In this document: piece by piece, positions 19,912 to 27,803 of the stretch | Numbering within the stretch: position 1 is the stretch's first letter | Layout of the letters: the number at the start of each line of letters is the position of its first letter | Assembly (NCBI GenBank): GCA_028289675.1 | Contig: JANQOL010000604.1 | Location: 1 to 38,002, forward strand | DNA: 38,002 nucleotides | Origin: Pirellulaceae bacterium | GTDB lineage: Bacteria; Planctomycetota; Planctomycetia; Pirellulales; Pirellulaceae | Direction: 5' to 3' | Notes under the pieces: generated by a model | The model's database searches: none | What the model was told of the DNA's origin: nothing | The model's input: only the letters and a program-made list of their open reading frames with translations | Program-made: the position numbers and the translations under genes

Positions 19912-20025
19912 CGTTTAGCAGCGTTTAGCAGGGGGCTGCAGGTGTACAGATTCGTAAGCTAAGTGCTTCGCAAGGCAGGTACGCCTGCGGCTGACTGCTA
20001 AACAATCTCTCCATATGGCTAAACG
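19912..20025. repeat. Nested inverted and direct repeats in a convergent gene gap
   Basis: GTTTAGCAG occurs twice (19913-19921 and 19923-19931). Its reverse complement CTGCTAAAC lies at 19995-20003, and GCTAAACG at 20018-20025 mirrors CGTTTAGC at 19912-19919. Between them is a GCAGG-TACG-CCTGC hairpin (19975-19988) with a UNCG-type tetraloop. The segment sits at the 3' ends of two convergent genes and slightly overlaps the stop of the minus-strand gene. It may be a dispersed intergenic repeat or a structured 3' end. Confidence 0.6.
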
Positions 20026-20459
20026 AATTGCGATCGGGCGCGGCGTAGACCGCTGCCGCCTAGAGCGAATCCCACCAACAGTATCCCGAGCGAAACCGCG
20101 TTGACCCAGGGCGCGGCGTTGCCTACCACATAATCCGCGGCCACTCCGGCTAACCAGGCAGCCAGAAATCCCACCGCCAGCACTGGAAAACTCCACGCCA
20201 GTTTTCGAGCCAGTCCGCACCACAATAGCCCCAGTGCTGCGGCACAAAACGCTACATTCAACCCGTTTGCAAAGACAGCGATCGAGTCAATCGTAGCCAG
20301 CGCGTTGGTCGAGAGGGCCTGGACATCGGCTTCGGAGAGAATCAGGTACAGCGCTGGCGTGTGACCGCCGCGAAACAGTGTGTCTACCACGATCGTCAAA
20401 GACATGATCAGATTGAGCGCCGCCCAAATGGACAGCACCCAGCAACCCGCTTTCAACAT
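20019..20459 (-). CDS. Small integral membrane protein of unknown function
   Basis: 146 residues with four hydrophobic segments (about 5-25, 60-82, 88-108 and 117-135), so it is a predicted four-helix inner-membrane protein with a short basic C-terminus (GLRRARSQFV). GAGGAG lies about 11 nt before the ATG. It starts 34 bp after the stop of the LarA-like gene on the same strand, so the two are probably cotranscribed. No family is recognised. Confidence 0.78.
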   Translation of the reverse strand: MLKAGCWVLSIWAALNLIMSLTIVVDTLFRGGHTPALYLILSEADVQALSTNALATIDSIAVFANGLNVAFCAAALGLLWCGLARKLAWSFPVLAVGFLAAWLAGVAADYVVGNAAPWVNAVSLGILLVGFALGGSGLRRARSQFV

Positions 20460-20493
20460 GGCTTGAATTGCTCCTCAAAATGACATGTTCGAA

Positions 20494-21711
20494 CTAGACG
20501 CCTCGATATTGGGCGGAACCCAAAATTACGGCGCTGTCGAACTGTTGCATTAAGCGGTTCAATTCAGCTTCATTGTCGAGAACGCCCAGCCCAAGGCTCT
20601 CGACGACTTCCCGCTCCACCCCAGAGACCAGGTACACGTGATGCTGCTGGGTTAGGTGGTGTATCAAACCGGCTGGTAGAGCATCATCGCCGGCGTCCTC
20701 TGCCAAGCTGCGGAGCAAGCCATCATCGTCGGCCTTGTTGTTCCGCAGTCGCTGCAGTGATGGGCCCGGACGATCCTGGTTTTGCGTGCACACGACAAGC
20801 GTAGCCTGTTCGGACGCGCGACAACCGGCGGCGTAGAGAGCTTGTGCCATGGCCAACCAACTCTGCTGAGACCAACCTCCGTCGACTAACGCAATAACCA
20901 ATTCGCTGGCTTCGCAATCTGTGGCCCAAGCTTGATCGGCCGCGGCTTGAGCCGCGTCATGAGTGGCGGCCAATTCACCGGCGTGCAGGCTGGCAATGCG
21001 GTCATCGCCAGCTGGCACCACTTGCAGTGCCATCAGGAATCCGGTCCAGCGCGCGGCCTGATCGGCCCAGGAGCGGAGAATCGATCTCGATTCATCAGAT
21101 TGTAGACTTTGCCAGCGGTAGAGCTGCGATCGCGTCGAACGATCCGTCAGCTGCGAGAAAATGCCTCCGGCGCCAAAATTTGTCAGGCCACCCGAACTCG
21201 AACACGTGCTGACCGGCAGTACCACGTCTGCGTCCACAACGGTTCGGTTGACGTAAATCGGCAGGGACTGATCGTTGGCCGCCACGTATGCCAAGGCCTT
21301 TGAGTCGTCGGGGTCGTGAGCTTCTAAACGAATCGCGGAACCGAACTGAGATGCCAAGGCCTTGCCCAGTGGCTCGAGCGCTGTTTGCACGTCACTACCG
21401 ACAACTACTTGGATATTGGCCGGAGGTGTGCCCCGTTCAGCAAACCAAGTGACCAAATTGGGTAACAAACGCTCCAATGCGGGAACGCTTGGATCGACTG
21501 CCAGAACCAATTGGTCGCCTGGGACGACCGCTTGGTCCAGCGAAGGAAATTCTCGAGGATGGCTTAGCGCCTGCTCCAAGGCCGACTCGATATCGTCCAT
21601 AACGTCCGTATTGCCGGTCAAATAGCTAGCAATATGTTCCCCGGCGGGTACGTGCCACAGCGCGTCGCTGCCGAATCGCAGTTGGAGCAGGTTTTCGGTA
21701 TCAGCAGTCAT
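20494..21711 (-). CDS. LarA-like (DUF2088) protein, probably not a nickel-pincer racemase
   Basis: 405 residues from ATG 21711; an in-frame TTG 45 bp upstream is possible, and neither has a good ribosome site. The N-terminal half matches the lactate-racemase LarA fold: the VVPGDQLVLAVDPSVPALE strand, LPNLVTWFAERGTPPANIQV, and the AHDPDDSKALAYV and NRTVVDADVVLPVS segments. Length is close to LarA (~425). Key features look lost: the GxHR histidine segment reads GSDVQTAL here, and the pHF..G.SGGRK segment reads CSSSGGLTNFGAGGIF. No larB, larC or larE gene lies nearby to make the nickel-pincer cofactor. A racemase or epimerase activity is therefore uncertain. It probably forms an operon with the small membrane protein downstream. 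Confidence 0.75.
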   Translation of the reverse strand: MTADTENLLQLRFGSDALWHVPAGEHIASYLTGNTDVMDDIESALEQALSHPREFPSLDQAVVPGDQLVLAVDPSVPALERLLPNLVTWFAERGTPPANIQVVVGSDVQTALEPLGKALASQFGSAIRLEAHDPDDSKALAYVAANDQSLPIYVNRTVVDADVVLPVSTCSSSGGLTNFGAGGIFSQLTDRSTRSQLYRWQSLQSDESRSILRSWADQAARWTGFLMALQVVPAGDDRIASLHAGELAATHDAAQAAADQAWATDCEASELVIALVDGGWSQQSWLAMAQALYAAGCRASEQATLVVCTQNQDRPGPSLQRLRNNKADDDGLLRSLAEDAGDDALPAGLIHHLTQQHHVYLVSGVEREVVESLGLGVLDNEAELNRLMQQFDSAVILGSAQYRGV

Positions 21712-21829
21712 GGCACGGCTTGGGTTGGCGAAGTAGCTGGGAACGTCTGAAAGCAAGAGCCGAGGCGCAGTTCACATTGCTACTGTGCTGGCAATCTGGT
21801 ACGGACTTGCTGGGTTTTTGAACGCACAA

Positions 21830-21845
21830 ATGCGTAACTACGCAT
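21830..21845. promoter_or_regulatory. Perfect dyad ATGCGTA-N2-TACGCAT, operator candidate
   Basis: A 7-bp perfect inverted repeat with a 2-bp centre lies in the 290-bp divergent gap between the LarA-like gene and the lipoprotein gene. Its size and symmetry suit a dimeric repressor or activator. No regulator gene is adjacent. Confidence 0.4.
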
Positions 21846-21926
21846 CTTATGCGAACACTGGCCAATTGATGAGCCACCCTGGGCCAAACCAACAGAATTG
21901 GCTGGCGGCTCGTCGGAATAAGAACT

Positions 21927-21945
21927 GGACAGTTGTGGACTGTCC
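21927..21945. promoter_or_regulatory. Perfect dyad GGACAGT-N5-ACTGTCC
   Basis: A second 7-bp perfect inverted repeat with a 5-nt centre lies 57 bp before the lipoprotein start. It could be an operator or an mRNA-leader hairpin. No T-run follows, so it is not an intrinsic terminator. Confidence 0.4.
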
Positions 21946-22001
21946 TGGACTAAGAACCGCCAGTCCCTCGGGAATGAGCAGGCTGGGAGGACACACTGGA
22001 T

Positions 22002-24548
22002 ATGCACGTGTTGGACAAGTGTTGCTGCCGATCGACAACTGGAAAAGCGGCCACCAACTGGTTGCGCTGGCCACTGCTTGTGCGACTAGTGCGCTTCGTC
22101 TGCCTGTTGGCCATCGGCGCGTGGCTGGGCTGCGACCGCAGTTCCGAGATGATGCATGCCGAACGAGACGATTCGCCAAGTGGCAGTCGTTTGGTTAGTG
22201 CCCGCGTTTCGCCACGAGCCACCATCGACGAATGTTTGGCCACTTACCGGCGTTTGAACAGCTACCAAGACAAAGCGCAAGTTGTTCTGCGCTACCGCAT
22301 GGATGGAAAGCCTCAGGTCGATCGGGCACCGCTGTCGGTGGCCTGGCACCGGGATGGCCGTTTAGGACTCCGAGTTTACGGTATCCAGGCTGGACCTTCC
22401 GCAGGGCGTTGGCGACTACGACTGAACTCGAACAATTCGAGCACGGGAGCGCAGGTTCTCAGCCGCGCTGTCCCCGAGAGCTTGGACTTTTCTTGGCTCC
22501 TGGCCGATCCCGTCGTCGCGCAACAACTGGCGGCCGGCTTGGCGGGTTTTCCTCCGCAGCTGGATTTGCTCATCAGCGAAACACCGTTCGAGGGCTTGGT
22601 CAATGACGCCGCCCAGTTGACTTTCAGGCAGCCGACATCGATCGATGGTCGCGCTTGCCATGTCATCTCCATCCATCAACGCGGTCCTCGCGAGCTGCTG
22701 GAGACGCGCCTGGTCATCGACCAGGCCACCATGCTGTTGCGACGGATTACACTGCCGCTGGTCGATTTGCCCGCACAGTTTCGCTCCGATCAGAGTATTT
22801 ACGATGTTCAACTTTCCATCGAGCTGCGTGACGTGCGAACGAACGAGGCTGTTGAGTGGGGCGCTTATGAAGTTCGGCCCTCGCCGGACGAGTTGTTGGT
22901 CAACCACTTCGTGTTGCCGCCGGTACCCGTCAACACCCAAGGCGTTGGTGAGCGCGTGCCGGCTTTTCGTTTGACAGGCGTGGATGGTCAAGAGGTCTAC
23001 AACTCGAGCAGCAGGCACGCGAGCCAGCGCTGCACGGTGTTGATGTGGTTGGCGGATCACCCGGCTTGTCAAGTTGCCGCCGAACAACTGACAGCCGCGG
23101 CAAAAACGATTCATGCAGCGGGTATGGACGAGCGTGTTGAATTCGTATGCGTCTGGGCAGAACCACAACCGCCGGCGAATTTAACGTTTGACGACCTGGC
23201 AACGAATTGGAATTTGCCAGGATCGTTGGCCATCGATCGAGACGCTTTGGGCCGCGATTTATTCGGCGTCCATGAAGCTCCTACGTTGGTCGTGCTCGAT
23301 TCCAACAATCGAGTTCAGCTGCGAGAGTCCCGTACCAATCCAGTGCTCAGCCAGGTATTGCCGAAGTTGCTGACGCGTGTCGCCCAAGGCGACGATTTGG
23401 CGGCCCAGTTGATCCGGGAATCCGACCAGTTGCAATTGCGGTATCGGGCCGAAAAACAGCTGGCCCAAGCGGTAGAGGCTCGGCGCGATTCAGCCGAAAA
23501 ATTGGATCTACCAGCCTATGCCCCATTGATCGCTGAGATCAAGGAACTGGATTCGTTCTCGCACGCCCCAGTCGCCGCGACCACTCAAGATGCCGAGCAC
23601 TCGCTGTGGTTGCTGCATGAGTCTGGGCGGTTGAGCCGCTCTCGAGATCCGGCCCGCCAAGTCGGATCAGAACCGCAATTTGAACCTCCTTGGCGGCCAG
23701 ATGTGGGTAGTCGTATCGTCACGTCGCCCACATCGGATTACGTCGTCTTGCTTCAGCCTGACCGTTCCCAAATCGAGATTTTCTCCACCAGTTCGCGGCA
23801 GAACCGCATCGTTTCGCTGGGCGGAGAGTTGCCGTTGGATTTGAAATGGATGACGTTGGCTGGCGCGCATGAATCGCGTCTCGCCGTCATCACGGATCGT
23901 CGAAAGACGATCCTACTAGATCCTGGCAATCACGAACAATTGAGTGGTCGTTGTCCGGCGGATCCGGTGGCCCTGCTGGCTAGCCAGGGCGATCAACAAA
24001 CGGTTGCCGGCCGCGTTGTGTTGTCAGACCGATCCGTTCAGCCGATCCATTTGTCTCAAGACTCGGCGCAGCGAAGTTTGCCGCTGTTGGGGCGATCCGC
24101 GTCGCATGCACTCCCTGCACCGGCTGCCGCATCCGAGCAAGCGGCGGAGCGGTTGACTTTTCAGCCCGCCGGTGCTCCATGGCACACGATTCAGCATCTA
24201 GACAGCGAATGGATCTTGGCGCGCGGATGGTTGGCGCGCGACGAGCCAGCTCTATTCATGCTGGATAAGGACTTGGCTCCACAGTGGCATTTTCGGATCG
24301 GTCTACAACCGGACGGAGTTCCTGCGCCGAGATTGTGTGCCGCCATTGATCCCGCCAGCGGTTTGCCAGTGTGGATGATGGTGGACGCAGACCAGACGAT
24401 CTACCTGATGCGCGCCGATGGTCTGAGCGACCATTTTCGGGTGGAACGCCCGCTAACTGGCATTGCGCTTACTCCCAGTGGTGCACGCTTGTTGCTCTGC
24501 CTGACATTTCGGACCGAGACCAGTGTTCGAGAGTTGTCGTGGCGTTAG
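22002..24548 (+). CDS. Multidomain lipoprotein: LolA-like, thioredoxin-like and repeat (propeller-like) regions
   Basis: 848 residues. ATG 22002 is preceded by GGGAGG 11-12 nt upstream. The N-terminus has a basic stretch, a hydrophobic helix and a lipobox-like AWLGC with Cys44, so it is probably lipid-anchored. Residues about 70-300 (ATIDECLATYRRLNSYQDKA and later beta strands) resemble LolA/MucB-type lipoprotein-binding sheets. Residues about 310-450 have an AhpC/thioredoxin-like domain (GERVPAFRLTGVDGQEVY, EAPTLVVLDSNNRVQLRE). The redox CxxC is absent: the active-site region reads HPAC (353-356), keeping one Cys. Residues about 510-848 form repeated strand-rich units that suggest a beta-propeller. 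This combination suggests sensing or handling of an envelope lipid or thiol state. Domain calls are by eye. Confidence 0.8.
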   Translation: MHVLDKCCCRSTTGKAATNWLRWPLLVRLVRFVCLLAIGAWLGCDRSSEMMHAERDDSPSGSRLVSARVSPRATIDECLATYRRLNSYQDKAQVVLRYRMDGKPQVDRAPLSVAWHRDGRLGLRVYGIQAGPSAGRWRLRLNSNNSSTGAQVLSRAVPESLDFSWLLADPVVAQQLAAGLAGFPPQLDLLISETPFEGLVNDAAQLTFRQPTSIDGRACHVISIHQRGPRELLETRLVIDQATMLLRRITLPLVDLPAQFRSDQSIYDVQLSIELRDVRTNEAVEWGAYEVRPSPDELLVNHFVLPPVPVNTQGVGERVPAFRLTGVDGQEVYNSSSRHASQRCTVLMWLADHPACQVAAEQLTAAAKTIHAAGMDERVEFVCVWAEPQPPANLTFDDLATNWNLPGSLAIDRDALGRDLFGVHEAPTLVVLDSNNRVQLRESRTNPVLSQVLPKLLTRVAQGDDLAAQLIRESDQLQLRYRAEKQLAQAVEARRDSAEKLDLPAYAPLIAEIKELDSFSHAPVAATTQDAEHSLWLLHESGRLSRSRDPARQVGSEPQFEPPWRPDVGSRIVTSPTSDYVVLLQPDRSQIEIFSTSSRQNRIVSLGGELPLDLKWMTLAGAHESRLAVITDRRKTILLDPGNHEQLSGRCPADPVALLASQGDQQTVAGRVVLSDRSVQPIHLSQDSAQRSLPLLGRSASHALPAPAAASEQAAERLTFQPAGAPWHTIQHLDSEWILARGWLARDEPALFMLDKDLAPQWHFRIGLQPDGVPAPRLCAAIDPASGLPVWMMVDADQTIYLMRADGLSDHFRVERPLTGIALTPSGARLLLCLTFRTETSVRELSWR

Positions 24549-24576
24549 AGCGCACCGACTTCTAGATGGTCCTGTG

Positions 24577-24598
24577 GGCGACGTGACGAACAGTCGCC
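24577..24598. terminator. Possible stem-loop between convergent genes
   Basis: GGCGAC (24577-24582) pairs with GTCGCC (24593-24598) across a 10-nt loop, 29 bp after the lipoprotein stop. No clear T-tract follows, so it is a weak terminator candidate. Confidence 0.25.
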
Positions 24599-24661
24599 AT
24601 TGTTGGTAGAACAGGCCAAGGGCACTTGCCACTCGCACCAGTCACTAGCGGGCGGCGGAAC

Positions 24662-24886
24662 TTACCCTTCGTCATCCTGTCCCAGTGCTTGCCGCACGTC
24701 TTCGGGCAAGGTGGATTGAGGATCGAATTCGATTCCAGCATGCTTGAGCAACAGGTCCACTTTGGCGTCCAAGCGGGCGATACGCGCTTTGTCTTGAGCG
24801 CTGAAGACGGCCGCGGCGCTCGCACCGAAGGCGGAGACAATGATGGCGATGATGACGTAATCGAAGAATTCCAAGACGGCTAGCAT
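24662..24886 (-). CDS. Small single-pass membrane protein
   Basis: 74 residues. A hydrophobic helix spans about residues 4-30 (EFFDYVIIAIIVSAFGASAA). A soluble tail follows with ARIARLDAKVDLLLKHAGIEFDP, a pattern seen in small planctomycete and cyanobacterial proteins whose helix pairs like a coiled coil (LDxKxDLLLKHxGI). A good ribosome site (GAGGGAAG about 8 nt upstream) supports the start at 24886. It begins 33 bp after the stop of the 879-residue membrane protein and is probably in its operon. Function unknown. Confidence 0.75.
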   Translation of the reverse strand: MLAVLEFFDYVIIAIIVSAFGASAAAVFSAQDKARIARLDAKVDLLLKHAGIEFDPQSTLPEDVRQALGQDDEG

Positions 24887-24919
24887 GCTGTCGCTTCCCT
24901 CGTTTTCTTACAGCAACCT

Positions 24920-27559
24920 CTAACGCTGCTTCAAAATCCTCGCTTTGGCGGCCACTTCGGCGGCTCGCGGCGAATCTTCGTGCGAGATCGCTACCGCCAG
25001 CCAGCCGTCGTTCAGTGCCAGCTGCGAGACGGCCAGTCCGTCGGACCGTTGGTCCTCGATCCAGGCCTTGCTGATTAAAGGAATCTGTGGGCGCGACACG
25101 AATACCTTGGCAAAAATCAACCGCAGTGCCAAACGGTCACGGTGGCTGACGATTTCCACGACACCATCACGAATCAACTCGGCGCTAAGTCCTTCGGCCA
25201 CAGGCACGTAGCTGGAACTGACCAAGAAGCGTTCAATGTGCAGCTGTCCGGGGCGCGTCAACTTGGCAATCCGCAACGTTAGCCGCAACTTTCCGTCTTT
25301 CAGTTCCACCGTCGCTGGTCGGCTGTCAGCAAAGCGGATGATGATATCCGTGGGCACGTCATCGGGCAGCTGCCATTCCGATTGTTGAAATACCTGGCCC
25401 AGCCGTTCGTACAACTCCGGTAACGTCCAGTCGCGTCCGCTGAGACCGACCTGAGCAATGGCGTTGTTGATGGCCGACTGATGGATCTGCATACTCAGTT
25501 TGGCGTCGCTGGGTGCGCGAGGACGAGGCGTGTGCGCGGCCATCTGGGCTTCGTTGGCAACGCGATAACGGATGGTCAGCCGCTGCGGCGTCGTGTTCAT
25601 CGACACGACCATCGGATTCAAGCTGAGTGCCTCCAGGGGACCGACCAGGCGTTGCTCCAACTCGCGTTCCGCTTGCGCCAAGCCTTCACCAATACGGCGA
25701 TCGAGCTCGGCGTCCGTCTCTTGGGCAATCAATCGCCGGGTAATCCGCTGCGCCAGCCCACGCTTTTGATCAAATTGTTCTCGGACCAACAGCCGCACAA
25801 AGTCGCCGATGATCGGCAAGCCATCGAAGTCCGTGCTCATCTTTCTCAAGTAATCCTGAGACACGACATTGGTCGGCTGGCTACTGATCTGATAGCCCAT
25901 CGGGTCCAGCCGCAGATAGCGAACACTGCTAATCTGCGCGGTGGACGTATTGTGAAACACCGCCGGTCCCTTGCTGGACGACGTGTTGCTAGTCATATCA
26001 CCGGATACACCCAAGGCGATATGCCAGCCGTTTGGATCAGGTAGCAGCTGGACATTCAGATTGGTTTGTACGGAACTGTCGCCTCGCGTGTCGGCTCCCA
26101 GGATGCGTTGCCTGACCGGCCGAACTTCGTATTCTCCGTTTGGCAGAAAACGTTGAATGAGATCATCTGCCACACTGAGACGCACATTGGCGTTGCGATA
26201 GTGGTTGTTGATTTCGGTCGCCACCCGCTGTTGGTCTTGTTGGTCGGACAGCCGCAAGACTTGCACCGCGCCGGCCAGTTTGGTGCGTATCCGGCTGATG
26301 GGATCTTCTTCCAGTTGCTCCAATTCGGTCAGCAACGTGCGGTAGTCGACCGGGTCGCGTCCCCAGGCGATCAGGTGAGCTGCCAAGTTCTCGAATTCGG
26401 GTTGGGCCAAGAAGGCTTGCTGTGCGTCGCTCAAGCGTTGCCAGTGCAGTCGCGACAGGACACGCAACGCCACCTCGTTGCCGGCACTCCAGATATCCTG
26501 GGAAGAGTTCGCCCAAGTCGACAGTTCAGCCAACAACAAGTACTCGCGCCAATTTTGTGCGGCCCCAGTGCCGGTCAGGCGGGCCTCGACCCGCGCGATG
26601 GCACCCAACAGTTCTTGGCGGGCCAGTTCAGGATTTCTTGGCGCCGAAAGGCCGATGGACGTACTGTCCAGACTGTCTTGGATGGCCTGCCAGACGACCA
26701 CGCGGCGCTGCAGCGCGTACGCGGCTCGATTCACGCGTGCTGCCAAAGTGTAGTCGGACAACGATTCGCTGATACGCGGACCGATCGCTGCCTGTTCAGC
26801 CAGTTGCTCCAGCTCGCGGGAGCTAGCTGGATGTTCCAATCCGTGCTGGATGACGATTTGCGTCAATAATGCCTGAGTCTGTGCGATCCATTGCTGGATA
26901 TGGTCGGCTTCGGTCGGACTAATGCTGGTCCTCGAAAGTGTGGCCACGTACTTAGGTTCGGTCGCCGCGCCGCCGGGGTGGCTGACAAATTGATGCAACT
27001 GAGCCAGTTCTTCGATCAATGCGGCGGGTTCGGGCATTTTGGCCGCCATGCTCGCCGGTGATGGCAACGCTGCCAATCGGTTTCCTTGGATGGGAAATGA
27101 TGGCACGTCGCGCTCCGGACGGTGAGCGCTGACGACGTGCAATGGCCGCTCAAAAGCTTCGTCCATCGCGTCCATGAGATACTGAATTCCGGACCGGCTC
27201 GAGGTCAGCGGCAGTTCGCTCAGCTCAAAAGCCACGGGCGCTTGTAGCACCACGTTGGCGGCCGGTTCGGGCGGCCTTCTCAGCAATCCGGACGTCGGTT
27301 CGGCCTGCGGTTCGGCGCTGCGCGTAATGGTCGCTCGATCGGTCCGCGGATACTGCTCGATACCAGCCAGCCCCGGATTAACCGTGAGCAAAATGCCGGG
27401 GCTGTCTGTTGTCGTCGCTGGATTGTATTTGCTAGCGCTGTGGAAGAACCTGCGGACCGGATTCCGACCATGCTTTTCCACGACCAGAAAAACCAGGGAA
27501 AGGGTAATTGCCACGGTCGTGGCTGCCATCCATCCTCGATAGCCCCGTCCACCATGCAT
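24920..27559 (-). CDS. Large membrane-anchored protein of unknown function
   Basis: 879 residues from ATG 27559, chosen because GGAAGGA lies 8 nt upstream and the next segment is a transmembrane helix (MAATTVAITLSLVFLVVE, about residues 11-28). An alternative ATG 99 bp upstream lacks this support. The helix is followed by a Pro/Thr/Ser-rich linker and then a long soluble region, helical at first (about 200-430; Glu- and Gln-rich, possibly coiled coil) and beta-rich later (about 430-870). Most of the protein is probably periplasmic. I recognise no catalytic motif. With the 74-residue membrane protein downstream it may form an envelope complex. Confidence 0.8.
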   Translation of the reverse strand: MHGGRGYRGWMAATTVAITLSLVFLVVEKHGRNPVRRFFHSASKYNPATTTDSPGILLTVNPGLAGIEQYPRTDRATITRSAEPQAEPTSGLLRRPPEPAANVVLQAPVAFELSELPLTSSRSGIQYLMDAMDEAFERPLHVVSAHRPERDVPSFPIQGNRLAALPSPASMAAKMPEPAALIEELAQLHQFVSHPGGAATEPKYVATLSRTSISPTEADHIQQWIAQTQALLTQIVIQHGLEHPASSRELEQLAEQAAIGPRISESLSDYTLAARVNRAAYALQRRVVVWQAIQDSLDSTSIGLSAPRNPELARQELLGAIARVEARLTGTGAAQNWREYLLLAELSTWANSSQDIWSAGNEVALRVLSRLHWQRLSDAQQAFLAQPEFENLAAHLIAWGRDPVDYRTLLTELEQLEEDPISRIRTKLAGAVQVLRLSDQQDQQRVATEINNHYRNANVRLSVADDLIQRFLPNGEYEVRPVRQRILGADTRGDSSVQTNLNVQLLPDPNGWHIALGVSGDMTSNTSSSKGPAVFHNTSTAQISSVRYLRLDPMGYQISSQPTNVVSQDYLRKMSTDFDGLPIIGDFVRLLVREQFDQKRGLAQRITRRLIAQETDAELDRRIGEGLAQAERELEQRLVGPLEALSLNPMVVSMNTTPQRLTIRYRVANEAQMAAHTPRPRAPSDAKLSMQIHQSAINNAIAQVGLSGRDWTLPELYERLGQVFQQSEWQLPDDVPTDIIIRFADSRPATVELKDGKLRLTLRIAKLTRPGQLHIERFLVSSSYVPVAEGLSAELIRDGVVEIVSHRDRLALRLIFAKVFVSRPQIPLISKAWIEDQRSDGLAVSQLALNDGWLAVAISHEDSPRAAEVAAKARILKQR

Positions 27560-27567
27560 GCGGGTCG

Positions 27568-27574
27568 TCCTTCC
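27568..27574 (-). promoter_or_regulatory. Ribosome binding site GGAAGGA selecting start at 27559
   Basis: The reverse complement of 27568-27574 is GGAAGGA, 8 nt before ATG 27559. This fixes the start of the large membrane protein against an upstream in-frame ATG. Confidence 0.65.
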
Positions 27575-27803
27575 AGTGTGCTGTGAAGCAGTTAAACCGG
27601 CGCACCTTGCGCCGCTCGTAGGCTGCGTCCATGAATTTCTGGGCAATTCTGGCGGCAAAAATCGCGCGGTGGTTGCGGTTCGATAGCGCCAATCCAGCTC
27701 AACGGAGCATGCACTTATGATCGGCAGTCGACTGGGCAGACCCGCATCGGTCTTTTCACGGAAGCACCTGCCAGTTCGGCTGAGGACGCACTAGGCAGTC
27801 TGG

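Noticed and set aside
22416-23168. 250-codon minus-strand open frame
   Set aside because: Antisense to the lipoprotein gene, whose frame carries a signal peptide and domain motifs.
26066-26869. 267-codon plus-strand open frame
   Set aside because: It lies fully antisense to the large membrane protein and has no recognisable domain; a high-GC shadow.
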